Of a stretch of DNA of 64,000 bases, positions 8,911-17,853 are shown one piece after another. The stretch is from Ignavibacteriales bacterium (lineage in GTDB: Bacteria > Bacteroidota > Ignavibacteria > UBA10030 > SZUA-254). The DNA is taken from assembly GCA_016218025.1 (NCBI GenBank), contig JACRFD010000083.1, positions 52,320 to 116,319 of the forward strand, in the 5' to 3' direction. A model generated the notes under the pieces. The model was not told where the DNA came from. It saw only the letters and a list, made by a program, of their open reading frames with translations, and ran no database searches. The stretch's first letter is position 1. Each line of letters starts with the position of its first letter. Both the position numbers and the translations under genes were made by a program.

Positions 8911-9449
8911 AAAAAGTGATAGATGAAACAGGATTTAATCGTACACTTACAAGACTTGCTCACGAAATTTTAGAAAAAAACAAAGGAGCAGAAAATCTTG
9001 CGTTGATCGGAATAAGAACACGCGGCGAATTTTTAGCAAAGCGGCTTAGAGAAGTGATCTGGACGATTGAAAACTTAGAATTGAAGATAGGGATACTTGA
9101 TATAACTCTTTACAGGGATGATTTAAAAGAGATCCATTATCAACCGCTGTTAAAAGGGACGGAAATAGATTTCGATATAAATAAGAAAGATGTAATTCTA
9201 ATTGATGATGTGCTTTTCACTGGAAGGACAGTAAGGGCTGCATTAGATGAGTTGGTAGATCTGGGAAGGCCCTCATCTATACAACTCGCAGTTTTAATCG
9301 ATAGAGGACATCGAGAGTTACCAATAAGAGCAGATTTTGTGGGGAAGAATTTGCCTACATCTCTTAACGAAGAAGTTAAGGTGGCTATGAAAGAAATTGA
9401 TTCTGAAGATTCTGTCTATTTAAAAACATTAAACATAGGAGGTGAATAA
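8907..9449 (+). CDS. pyrR: Bifunctional pyr operon regulator / uracil phosphoribosyltransferase PyrR
   Basis: PyrR binds pyr mRNA leaders when UMP is high and causes premature termination; it also has uracil phosphoribosyltransferase activity. The PRPP-binding loop [20 protein letters not shown] lies at about 95-114, with the basic RNA-binding surface typical of PyrR ([15 protein letters not shown]). I place the start at ATG 8907, directly after GGAGG (8897-8901); a longer reading from 8880 would begin inside the terminator. The leader with its PyrR-binding element lies immediately upstream, and pyrB follows with overlapping TAATG. Confidence 0.95.
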   Translation: MKKVIDETGFNRTLTRLAHEILEKNKGAENLALIGIRTRGEFLAKRLREVIWTIENLELKIGILDITLYRDDLKEIHYQPLLKGTEIDFDINKKDVILIDDVLFTGRTVRAALDELVDLGRPSSIQLAVLIDRGHRELPIRADFVGKNLPTSLNEEVKVAMKEIDSEDSVYLKTLNIGGE

Positions 9450-10369
9450 TGTCTCTGGAAAATCGTCATTTGCTTGGGTTGGAAGGTGTAAGTAAAAATG
9501 ATATTCAACTTATTTTAGATACTGCTGAAACATTTCGTGAAGTATTGGAAAGGCCAATAAAAAAAGTGCCCACGCTTCAGGGAAAAACAATAGTGAACTT
9601 ATTTTTTGAAAGCTCCACACGTACGAGAATATCGTTTGAACTTGCAGAACGAAGGTTATCTGCCGATGTTGTGAATTTTTCTGCCGACATGAGCAGTTTA
9701 AAAAAAGGAGAAACGCTCAAAGATACTGCAAGAAATATCGAAGCAATGAAAATCGATATGGTTGTTATGCGGCATGGCGCACCGGGAGCTGCATTATTTT
9801 TAAGCAAGGTAATCAACTCCGTTATAATTAATGCTGGAGATGGCTCTCACGAACATCCGACTCAGGCACTTCTAGATTTATATTCGATAAGGGAAAAATA
9901 TAATCACATTGAAGGATTAAATGTTTGTATAGTGGGCGATATCTCACACAGTAGAGTTGCATTATCGAATATTCATGGTCTAAAAACTATGGGTGCTAAT
10001 ATTGCAGTTTGTGGTCCAGCTACACTTATTCCACGTGAGTTAGATCGGTTAGGTGTTAAAATATTTAATAGAATAGATGAAGCCATCGAATGGGCAAATG
10101 TTTTGAACGTTTTAAGAATACAATTAGAAAGACAAGATAAATCATTTTTTCCATCTTTAGGCGAGTATCGGAAATATTTTGCTGTTACAAAAGATAAAAT
10201 TCAAAAAATAAACAAGAATATAACAATAATGCATCCCGGTCCAATCAACAGAGATGTTGAACTTTCAGCCGATCTTGCTGATGGAGAACACTCAATCATT
10301 TTACAACAGGTTCTAAATGGTGTTGCTGTGCGGATGGCAGTGTTATATTTATTAGGTACAAGGAGTTAA
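9449..10369 (+). CDS. pyrB: Aspartate carbamoyltransferase catalytic subunit
   Basis: Catalyses condensation of carbamoyl phosphate with aspartate, the committed step of pyrimidine synthesis. The carbamoyl-phosphate motif FESSTRTRISFELAE (about 53-67) and HPTQALLD (about 136-143) are intact, as is the C-terminal HPGPINRDVE segment that binds aspartate. The length (306) is that of the unregulated class; no pyrI gene follows. ATG overlaps the pyrR stop by one base and an AGGAGGTG element lies just upstream inside pyrR, so translation is coupled. Confidence 0.97.
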   Translation: MSLENRHLLGLEGVSKNDIQLILDTAETFREVLERPIKKVPTLQGKTIVNLFFESSTRTRISFELAERRLSADVVNFSADMSSLKKGETLKDTARNIEAMKIDMVVMRHGAPGAALFLSKVINSVIINAGDGSHEHPTQALLDLYSIREKYNHIEGLNVCIVGDISHSRVALSNIHGLKTMGANIAVCGPATLIPRELDRLGVKIFNRIDEAIEWANVLNVLRIQLERQDKSFFPSLGEYRKYFAVTKDKIQKINKNITIMHPGPINRDVELSADLADGEHSIILQQVLNGVAVRMAVLYLLGTRS

Positions 10370-10371
10370 GT

Positions 10372-11655
10372 ATGAAGCATCTTCTAAAAAATTGTATGAT
10401 TATTGATCCGGAAGTTCAGAATAATGGTCCTGTAGATATATTGATTGTGAACGAAACAATAGAAAAAATTGGGGCAGGTATTGCTGACTTGAAGATGGAT
10501 AATGTTATCGATATGCAAGGGTATATTGTTGCACCTGGATTTATCGACATGCATGTACACTTGCGTGAACCCGGATTTGAACATAAAGAAACGATTGAAA
10601 GCGGAACGCTGGCTGCCGCAAATGGCGGTTTCACCGCAGTTTGTTGTATGCCGAATACTAATCCTTCAATTGACGATCAATCGTTGGTAAAATGGATTAT
10701 TCAAAAAGGGAAGGAAAGTAATAATGGTATCGTCGATGTTTTTCCGATCGGTACAATTACAAAGGCAAGGGAAGGAAAAGAACTTTCACTGATGATGGAA
10801 CTTGCAGATGCCGGAGCGGTTGCATTCTCAGATGATGGGAGTTCTGTGCAAAACTCTGAGCTATTAAGAAGAGCAATGGAATATTCTTCAATGAGCAATA
10901 AACCGATTATTCAACATGCTGAAGATCCTTTTTTGGGAAAGGGTGGAGCAATGAACGAGGGATTTGAGTCGACAAGGTTGGGGATATCGCCGATACCATC
11001 GATTACTGAATCCTCGGTTATTGCAAGAGATTTAATTATTGCAGGATATACAAATGCAGCATATCATGCTGCGCATATCAGTTGCAGGGAATCGGTTGAA
11101 CTAATAAAAAACACAAAAAATAAAATGCAAAAAATCAGTTGTGAAGTCACGCCGCATCACTTTACTTTGACTGATGAGGCAGTACGAAATTTCGATACAA
11201 ATACGAAAATGAATCCTCCGCTTAGAACCAAAGATGATATTATTGCACTAAAAGAAGGTTTAAGAGATGGGATTATTGATGTGATTGCAACTGACCATGC
11301 ACCTCATTCTTTTGATGAGAAGGAAGTTGAATTTTTATTTGCACCATTCGGCATAGTTGGTTTAGAGACAGCAATCGGTTTGTCTATAACTGAACTGGTA
11401 GTTACCGGATATTTGACATTAATGCAATTGGTGGAAAAATTTTCGGTCAATCCAAGAAAAATACTTCATCTCCCTCAAGTAACTATTAGAGAAGGTGAAT
11501 TAGCAAATCTAACTATAATATCACCTGAGACTGAATGGATAGTCCAAGTTGATAAATTCAAATCTCAGTCAAAAAATTCTCCATTTAATAATTATAAATT
11601 AAAAGGAAAACCGATTGGAATATTTAATCATGGCAGAATTTATCTTTCTTCGTAA
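10372..11655 (+). CDS. pyrC: Dihydroorotase
   Basis: Cyclises carbamoyl-aspartate to dihydroorotate. The metal-binding motif GFIDMHVHLREPGFEHKET (about 57-75) and ATDHAPHSFDEKE (about 304-316) are present, with histidines PIIQHAED and AAHIS between them. At 427 residues it belongs to the longer Bacillus/Aquifex-type class rather than the short E. coli type. It starts two bases after pyrB. Regulation is by the common PyrR attenuator. pyrK, pyrD, pyrF and pyrE are not in the window. Confidence 0.96.
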   Translation: MKHLLKNCMIIDPEVQNNGPVDILIVNETIEKIGAGIADLKMDNVIDMQGYIVAPGFIDMHVHLREPGFEHKETIESGTLAAANGGFTAVCCMPNTNPSIDDQSLVKWIIQKGKESNNGIVDVFPIGTITKAREGKELSLMMELADAGAVAFSDDGSSVQNSELLRRAMEYSSMSNKPIIQHAEDPFLGKGGAMNEGFESTRLGISPIPSITESSVIARDLIIAGYTNAAYHAAHISCRESVELIKNTKNKMQKISCEVTPHHFTLTDEAVRNFDTNTKMNPPLRTKDDIIALKEGLRDGIIDVIATDHAPHSFDEKEVEFLFAPFGIVGLETAIGLSITELVVTGYLTLMQLVEKFSVNPRKILHLPQVTIREGELANLTIISPETEWIVQVDKFKSQSKNSPFNNYKLKGKPIGIFNHGRIYLSS

Positions 11656-11797
11656 TGATCTGTCTACTTTTCAAAACTTAGATTTATAAATTTAGACACT
11701 CGTTTTAATACAAATCTCTTTATTAAGATAAAATCAATCGATTCTCTTTGGCATGTTCTTTGGATAATTATATCCAGAATTACAAAGGAGAATCAAT

Positions 11798-12610
11798 ATG
11801 AAAACTATAGGATCGATACTAATTATTTTGATTTTATTTGTTGGATGTGACGATCGGATATTATATCAAGAAAATAATTCACCTCTTCCACCAAAAGGTT
11901 TGTCTGCTTTTGCATTAGATAATAATGTTGAAATATCATGGTTACCAAACGGAGAGGGTGATATTAACGGATACAACGTTTTTGTAAGCACTTCTTTGAA
12001 TGGAAAATATCAATTCATTGGTTCTGTAAAAGATGAAATATTTTATGATAGAGGTGCTAAAAACGGAATTACATATTATTATAAAGTATCGGCATACGAT
12101 TTGGATGGATTTGAAAGTCCACTTAGCAGAGAAAATGTTTTTGCAACTCCACGACCAGAAGGGTTCAATGTTGTGTTAGAGAATTACCGGAATCAACCCG
12201 GTTTAGCCGGATACGATTTTTCAACGAATACGGTCGGTTTATACAACGATCTGTATACAGACATTTATTTTGAATATTATAACGGCGGATATTACATGGT
12301 TGTCTGGAATGATACAGAAATTCAGGATATGGGTTATACAGCATCACTTGATGATATAATAAAATCTCCGACTCGTGGTTGGTCGCCAACAAAAGATGTT
12401 CGATTGATATTAGGACATACTTACGTAATTCAAACCTGGGATTATCATTATGCAAAAATTAGACTTATTTCTTCATCTCAAGATGAAGTTAGTTTCGATT
12501 GGGCTTATCAGTTGCAGGCGGAAAACAGTTTCTTAAAAGTTGATAGAAAGAGTTCAAGAAACCGATTAATTCCAGGTAAAGGTGTTATTGATAGAGAAAT
12601 GAATCAATAA
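11798..12610 (+). CDS. Lipoprotein with a fibronectin type III domain
   Basis: A 270-residue protein with a lipoprotein signal (hydrophobic ILIILILFVGC, lipid-acceptor Cys at about 17). Residues about 27-110 look like one FN3 domain (PPKGLSAFALDNNVEISW, GYNVFVSTSLNG, YYYKVSAYDLDG). The remaining C-terminal 150 residues are tyrosine- and tryptophan-rich beta structure of unknown type. It probably sits in the periplasm or on the outer membrane. The start has a strong AAAGGAG (11784-11790). No function can be assigned. Confidence 0.75.
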   Translation: MKTIGSILIILILFVGCDDRILYQENNSPLPPKGLSAFALDNNVEISWLPNGEGDINGYNVFVSTSLNGKYQFIGSVKDEIFYDRGAKNGITYYYKVSAYDLDGFESPLSRENVFATPRPEGFNVVLENYRNQPGLAGYDFSTNTVGLYNDLYTDIYFEYYNGGYYMVVWNDTEIQDMGYTASLDDIIKSPTRGWSPTKDVRLILGHTYVIQTWDYHYAKIRLISSSQDEVSFDWAYQLQAENSFLKVDRKSSRNRLIPGKGVIDREMNQ

Positions 12611-12632
12611 TAATTTGAAGTTGATCTCAGGT

Positions 12633-12661
12633 TTGACTTTTTTGTTTCTTTAGAGTATTAT
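12633..12661 (+). promoter_or_regulatory. Candidate sigma-70-type promoter, predicts leaderless mRNA
   Basis: TTGACT (12633-12638) and TATTAT (12656-12661) are separated by exactly 17 bases. The ATG of the next gene is at 12668, only six bases after the -10, so a start of transcription at the usual distance would fall on the start codon itself. No Shine-Dalgarno element precedes the ATG, which fits. Confidence 0.5.
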
Positions 12662-12667
12662 TGATAG

Positions 12668-13117
12668 ATGAAATATAGCATTCTCAAATTAAGCATGATT
12701 TTCTTGCTAAGTTGGCTGGTTGCTGCAAGTGAACAAGCATTTTCTCAGGGAACCAAAAGGCAAGCCTCGTTATCCGATGAATTAATCAATCAGATAAAAC
12801 AGATCGAAGCGTCTATAAATTCAACCAGCATATCGAATATCGAAGCAATGCTTGCTCCTGAAGTCTTACTGAATATTCGGGGTGGTGAATCGGGATTATT
12901 CAGTACAAACCAAACGGTGGTAATTTTAAGAAATTATCTTATTACAAAGAAAATAATCCAGTTCAATTTTTCAAAAATGGAAATAACAAAGGAACCGTTC
13001 TTTGCAACCGGTGGAGGAGTTTATGCGTTCAAGGGAAAGCGTGAACATTTTCAGATATACATAGGATTTGTTCTGAGGGATGGTAGATTATTTCTTTCTC
13101 AATTCAACATATATTAA
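12668..13117 (+). CDS. DUF4783-like secreted protein
   Basis: A 149-residue protein with a signal peptide (about 1-26, ending AFSQG). The mature part has the pattern of DUF4783, a Bacteroidota NTF2-like family: an N-terminal helix (LINQIKQIEASINSTSI), a short strand region around VLLNIRGGESGLFS, a helix with LRNYLITKKI, then YAFKGKREHFQIYIGFVLRD and a final strand. The family has no known function. It seems to have its own promoter and no ribosome-binding site, and lies 29 bases before the histidine kinase. Confidence 0.6.
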   Translation: MKYSILKLSMIFLLSWLVAASEQAFSQGTKRQASLSDELINQIKQIEASINSTSISNIEAMLAPEVLLNIRGGESGLFSTNQTVVILRNYLITKKIIQFNFSKMEITKEPFFATGGGVYAFKGKREHFQIYIGFVLRDGRLFLSQFNIY

Positions 13118-13146
13118 AGATTGTGCATTAATAATCCGACCCTACT

Positions 13147-16100
13147 ATGGGTATAACCCAAAAGAAATCATTAAGCACACTGGCAATTGGTTCAATTATA
13201 ATTATTCTTTGTTCATTTTTAATTGAATATATCTATACAATTTATTTGAATGATAATTGGGATCGATTATCAATTGAGGAGGCGTCAAGTCAAAAAAAAT
13301 ATATAGAAGATAAATTTAAATCATACCAACAGGAAATATCTGAAGCTTTAATAAGATTTTCAAAATCTCCTGAAGTGACATCATCCCTGAACGGGAATAT
13401 TGAGGAAGATAGGTTATTTAAGAACCTGTCGGCGAACCTTGATCCCTTGGTGTCGATTGAACTGTTCAATGATCAAAAAAAATCGGTTGCATGGAGCAAC
13501 GATTATCTTACTTCTGTTGGGAAAGAATTTCTAACAAATAGCATGCAAATAATAATTCAACACAAATCTCTATTTACCCACCTTGTCATCACTCTTCCGA
13601 TAATTGAACGGAATGAAATATTAGGTTATATCGTAGGGAAAAGATTATTCGAAGTAAATCTGCCATTGAGCAACAGGTTTATTAATGAAAATACTTTCAC
13701 ATCAACATTTCAAAAAAATTTAAAAATAAATCCTGAATATTATTTTAGAATAAACGAAAAATTTACTTCTGAAAAAGAATCCAACTTAATTCCGCTCGTC
13801 GGATTGAACAATAAGTTATTAGGTTATGCGATACTTCCACTGCCTGTGAAGGAAGATTATATATTGGATTTATTAAAACCGTTTAGAATCGCCCGCGGAG
13901 CAATAATCGTTCTTATATTCGGCATTGGAATTATTTTCTTCCTAAAACACATACAGAGATTGCCTCTTCAGTTACGAGTCCTTCTTATTTCTCTTTGGAT
14001 ATGGTCTATAAGATATCTTTTATTGTGGTGGGAGTTTCCAAAATTATTATTTCCTGATCTATTTACACCGGAATATTTTGCATCTCCTTTTGGATTTGGT
14101 ATTGCAAGTTCGCTGGGTGAAACCTTAATAACCTCTATTTTCCTTTTTATTAATGCTATGCTGGTTTTCATCTCGTATAATCAATCGAGTGCAGGTGAAA
14201 AAGTATTGCAAAGCAAACTCAATGTTCACAAAAAAATAGTCTCAATCATTTCAATGGCTATTTTAAGTTTATTGCTTTTTATTTCATTTAGAGCGACCGC
14301 ATCTATTTTTAGAAGTGCCGTAAGGGATTCATCAGTCTCATTTAATAATCTCTCGTCATTGCTGCCGAGTTCGGAGTTATCAATATTATTACTTTCTCTT
14401 TTTTTAATCGTGATCTCTATAATAATTATAGATAATATCCTAATAAGGAAAGTTGTAAAAATATTAAGGGAATGGAAACTTAATACAAGTAAAGAATATT
14501 ATTACTGGATTATAACTTTTCTTTTACTATTCTTTGGTGGAATTATTTTTGGTATGTCACAAAAGACACCTTTGATTAATTATGAAACCAGATCAATGTT
14601 GATTTTGGCTTTTGTCTTTATTTCATACAAATATGAAAAATGGCTCATGGTAAAATCACAAAATAAAATTATTCCGATTGTTATTACTACAATTATAATT
14701 TCGATTCTGTGGATTATTCCGTCAATTAGGTATGAAATGGAGATGAAGGAACGAGGATCTGTAGAATATCTTGCTAAGAATATTTTGAAACCGATGGATG
14801 CATGGTTGAATCATCTTCTGACAGAAACTTTGGAACAGTGCACAGATGATTATTCTTCAAATCTATTAAGTAATGGGAGAAGAACAGATTATGCATCACT
14901 AGCATTTGAAAAATGGGCCAAAGGTTTTTTAAGCAGCGAAGGAAATAATTGTTTCATTACATACTATAACGATTCATCAAGAATATTGAGCAGTTTTCAA
15001 ATCGGGGGATACTCATTAAAGAAAGATATAGCTCTTACTGACGAAAAAGTTGATAGCACTGATCTGAACCAAATTGAAATTACCATGAATGGTACATCGA
15101 TCCGCTGGCTGGTAGGTTCAAAAATTATAAGAGACAAAAAAGGAAACAGAATTGGTTTCGTGCGTGTTGGAGTTACAGGCAGCAAACAAACATTTTTAAG
15201 GGGAGAGGTGCCTGATGTACTAAAGACATCGAACAAGGATACATTTGCAGGACTGGAACAGCCATTAATATTTTCAGAATACTTTAATAAACGACTAACT
15301 GCTTCATCCGATGAAATTTATTTTACTAAGCGGAAACTTGCTCAGCATATTGAAGAACAACTCTCGAAAAAAAGCCGATTATGGAATGAGGAGGAAATTC
15401 AAGGGAAAAAATATGAATCATTTTATTTCAGGGACGATTCCGGGTCTGTAAATACTACCGTCTATTCGTTAAGTAGATTAGAACCTGATTTATTCCTAAC
15501 ATTATTTTGGTTTATTCGAATCATATCGGTACCTGCAATTATTATTTTATTTTGCTTATCAATTTATCTTTTATTAAAAAGAATAACCGGAACAAAAATC
15601 AGATTCCAATTTAATGAAAAATTACTCATATCATATCTTCTTGTTGCAACAATTCCCGTTCTGTTTTTGGGATATTATAATAAACAGTCAGCTGAATCGA
15701 AAACAGAAAATGAACTTCAAACCCAACTTCAAAGCCAGACAGAGATAGTTAAAAGTGAATTGGTGAGAGCGTATGGGTTGAACACCCCCGCATCCATATC
15801 GAAGGTTTATGATACAGAGTGTGCAAATCTTGCAGATGAAATAAATACTGATCTCGACATTTACAACTTTACCGCTCTGAGCGCGACCAGCAAACCGGAA
15901 TTGTACGATTCTGAACTGCTTGATTCTCATATAGATGCTTCTGCCTATCGTGCATTATTCATTGATGGGAGAAATTTTTATTCACAGAAAGAACAATTGG
16001 GAAGTCTTATCTACGTTGTAGGATATAGACCTCTTTATGCAGATGATGGTCGCGTGATAGGTGCAATCAGCGTTCCGACTCTTTTCCGCCAGAGTGCAAG

Positions 16101-17034
16101 CGATAAAGAAATGGTACAATCAAATGCTGCCTTAATATCAATTTATGTTCTTGGTTTTATTATTTCAATTATCCTAGGATATATATTATCGAAACAATTC
16201 GGTACACCGATAAAGACTCTAATAAGTGCGACCAGAGAGATATCAAATGGGAATTTATCATATAAACGTAAAAATCACAGAAACGATGAACTCGGGGAAC
16301 TAGATCAGGCGTTTGAACAGATGTCAACAGAGTTGAGGAATAAACAGGAACAACTTGTTACTGCTCAACGGGAAGCCGCTTGGAGGGAGATGGCTAAACA
16401 AGTTGCTCATGAAATAAAAAATCCACTAACGCCTATGAAGTTATCTGTCCAACATTTGAGGACTGCATTTCATGATGAAGTAAAAAACTTTAAAGAGGTT
16501 TTTGACAAGGTAACTACTACCATACTGGAGCAAATAGAAACATTAAGCCGGATCGCCACAGAATTTTCTCATATGGCAAAAATGCCATCGAGATATATTG
16601 AAGAGATAAGCATTCATGACATTCTAGTTGAGACAAAAAATCTTTTCAGCAATTATGAAAATGTGGAGTTTAGACTGGAATTGAATGCTAAAAATTTTGT
16701 TGTGAGAGCCGATAGAGATGAATTAAGGCGTGCTTTAGTTAACATAGTTAAAAACAGTGTTCAGGCATTGAACGAATCCGGAGTTATCAATTTAATTACT
16801 CAAAATAATAACGACGAAATAATAATGATGATTAAAGACAATGGTCCTGGAATGAACGAGGAAACGTTCAATCGCTTATTCGAAGTAAATTTTTCTACAA
16901 AGTCGGAAGGAATGGGAATTGGATTGGCAATGGTGAAAAAAACAATTAACGATTTACAGGGAAGAGTTGATATAACAAATGTATTAGGCCAGGGTGTGCA
17001 AGTTAAGATCGCTCTTCCGTTAGCGAAGAAATGA
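13147..17034 (+). CDS. Giant membrane sensor histidine kinase (NtrY-like C-terminus)
   Basis: A 1295-residue kinase. The C-terminal third is standard: HAMP-like linker after the last membrane helix (about 1017-1070), HisKA with phospho-acceptor His1088 in VAHEIKNPLTP, and HATPase with NIVKNSVQAL, IKDNGPGM and GMGIGLAMVKK. The NPLTPM sequence after the His is typical of NtrY-type kinases. The N-terminal 800 residues are unusual: an extracytoplasmic domain (about 35-245), then about eight membrane helices (245-525), a second outside domain (about 530-790), two more helices, a third outside domain (about 850-990) and a final helix. No response regulator is adjacent. pgeF overlaps its stop by four bases. 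The signal sensed is unknown. Confidence 0.85.
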   Translation: MGITQKKSLSTLAIGSIIIILCSFLIEYIYTIYLNDNWDRLSIEEASSQKKYIEDKFKSYQQEISEALIRFSKSPEVTSSLNGNIEEDRLFKNLSANLDPLVSIELFNDQKKSVAWSNDYLTSVGKEFLTNSMQIIIQHKSLFTHLVITLPIIERNEILGYIVGKRLFEVNLPLSNRFINENTFTSTFQKNLKINPEYYFRINEKFTSEKESNLIPLVGLNNKLLGYAILPLPVKEDYILDLLKPFRIARGAIIVLIFGIGIIFFLKHIQRLPLQLRVLLISLWIWSIRYLLLWWEFPKLLFPDLFTPEYFASPFGFGIASSLGETLITSIFLFINAMLVFISYNQSSAGEKVLQSKLNVHKKIVSIISMAILSLLLFISFRATASIFRSAVRDSSVSFNNLSSLLPSSELSILLLSLFLIVISIIIIDNILIRKVVKILREWKLNTSKEYYYWIITFLLLFFGGIIFGMSQKTPLINYETRSMLILAFVFISYKYEKWLMVKSQNKIIPIVITTIIISILWIIPSIRYEMEMKERGSVEYLAKNILKPMDAWLNHLLTETLEQCTDDYSSNLLSNGRRTDYASLAFEKWAKGFLSSEGNNCFITYYNDSSRILSSFQIGGYSLKKDIALTDEKVDSTDLNQIEITMNGTSIRWLVGSKIIRDKKGNRIGFVRVGVTGSKQTFLRGEVPDVLKTSNKDTFAGLEQPLIFSEYFNKRLTASSDEIYFTKRKLAQHIEEQLSKKSRLWNEEEIQGKKYESFYFRDDSGSVNTTVYSLSRLEPDLFLTLFWFIRIISVPAIIILFCLSIYLLLKRITGTKIRFQFNEKLLISYLLVATIPVLFLGYYNKQSAESKTENELQTQLQSQTEIVKSELVRAYGLNTPASISKVYDTECANLADEINTDLDIYNFTALSATSKPELYDSELLDSHIDASAYRALFIDGRNFYSQKEQLGSLIYVVGYRPLYADDGRVIGAISVPTLFRQSASDKEMVQSNAALISIYVLGFIISIILGYILSKQFGTPIKTLISATREISNGNLSYKRKNHRNDELGELDQAFEQMSTELRNKQEQLVTAQREAAWREMAKQVAHEIKNPLTPMKLSVQHLRTAFHDEVKNFKEVFDKVTTTILEQIETLSRIATEFSHMAKMPSRYIEEISIHDILVETKNLFSNYENVEFRLELNAKNFVVRADRDELRRALVNIVKNSVQALNESGVINLITQNNNDEIIMMIKDNGPGMNEETFNRLFEVNFSTKSEGMGIGLAMVKKTINDLQGRVDITNVLGQGVQVKIALPLAKK

Positions 17035-17765
17035 ACATTATTAAGCCGACTATTTTCAAATTCGAAAAGAATATAATCTCCGCTGTCAGTACTCGCGAAG
17101 GTGGAATTAGTCCAAATCTGTATGGTTTAAATTTAAGTTACAAGGTTAACGATGAAAGAGAAAATGTTGATCGAAATAGGGATTTATTTTTCGGAGAATT
17201 AGGAATACCACTCAATTTGCTTGCGATTCCAGGACAAATACATGGTGATAATATTTTGGTTGTTGATAAACCGGGACAATATCCGAATTGTGATGCTCTA
17301 ATAACAGCAGAGAAAAATTTATTTTTGGTTGTAACAATTGCGGATTGTATTCCAATTTTAATTTACGATAACAAAAATCAAATAATATCTGTAGTTCATT
17401 CAGGATGGAAAGGATCGGAAAAGAAGATTCTCTCTTCTACAGTTAGAAAAATGCAAACGGAATTCAATTCAAAAAAGAGTGATCTTTACTGTTATCTGGG
17501 ACCATCGGCCCGCAGTTGTTGTTATCAGGTTGGAGAGGATGTAGCCCACAAGTTTGAATCTAAATATTTAATTAATAAAAATGGCTCCAGAAAACATCTT
17601 GATCTGATTTCCTTTAATCAGGATTTACTTAATAATGCCGGTATAACCAATAATCAAATAGAAATATCAGGGTATTGTACGATTTGCAATCGTTTCTTTC
17701 ACTCTTACAGACGAGATAAAGAGAAATCAGGACGTATGATGGCTGTCATTGGTATGCGTAATTAG
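17031..17765 (+). CDS. pgeF: Laccase-domain purine nucleoside phosphorylase / peptidoglycan editing factor
   Basis: YfiH/PgeF-family protein. In E. coli the homologue removes wrongly inserted amino acids from peptidoglycan precursors, and other members phosphorolyse purine nucleosides. The zinc-binding and signature residues are visible: QIHGDNILVVDKPG (about 64-77), VTIADCIPILIYD (about 101-113), VVHSGWKGSEKKIL (about 121-134) and GPSARSCCYQVGEDV (about 158-172). It starts with ATGA overlap inside the kinase stop, so it is translated from the same message. An imperfect inverted repeat (17768-17813, ATGAAAT...ATTTCAT) follows the stop. Confidence 0.88.
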   Translation: MNIIKPTIFKFEKNIISAVSTREGGISPNLYGLNLSYKVNDERENVDRNRDLFFGELGIPLNLLAIPGQIHGDNILVVDKPGQYPNCDALITAEKNLFLVVTIADCIPILIYDNKNQIISVVHSGWKGSEKKILSSTVRKMQTEFNSKKSDLYCYLGPSARSCCYQVGEDVAHKFESKYLINKNGSRKHLDLISFNQDLLNNAGITNNQIEISGYCTICNRFFHSYRRDKEKSGRMMAVIGMRN

Positions 17766-17853
17766 TCATATGAAATAGTCTGAACAATTGTTATTCAGAG
17801 AATTATTTCATAAATTTTTACAACTAAAATAGAAATAAAGAGAAAAATAGATT

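Noticed and set aside
17766..17853. glmS ribozyme before glmS
   Set aside because: The gap is only 88 bases and holds just an imperfect hairpin, without the conserved ribozyme core.
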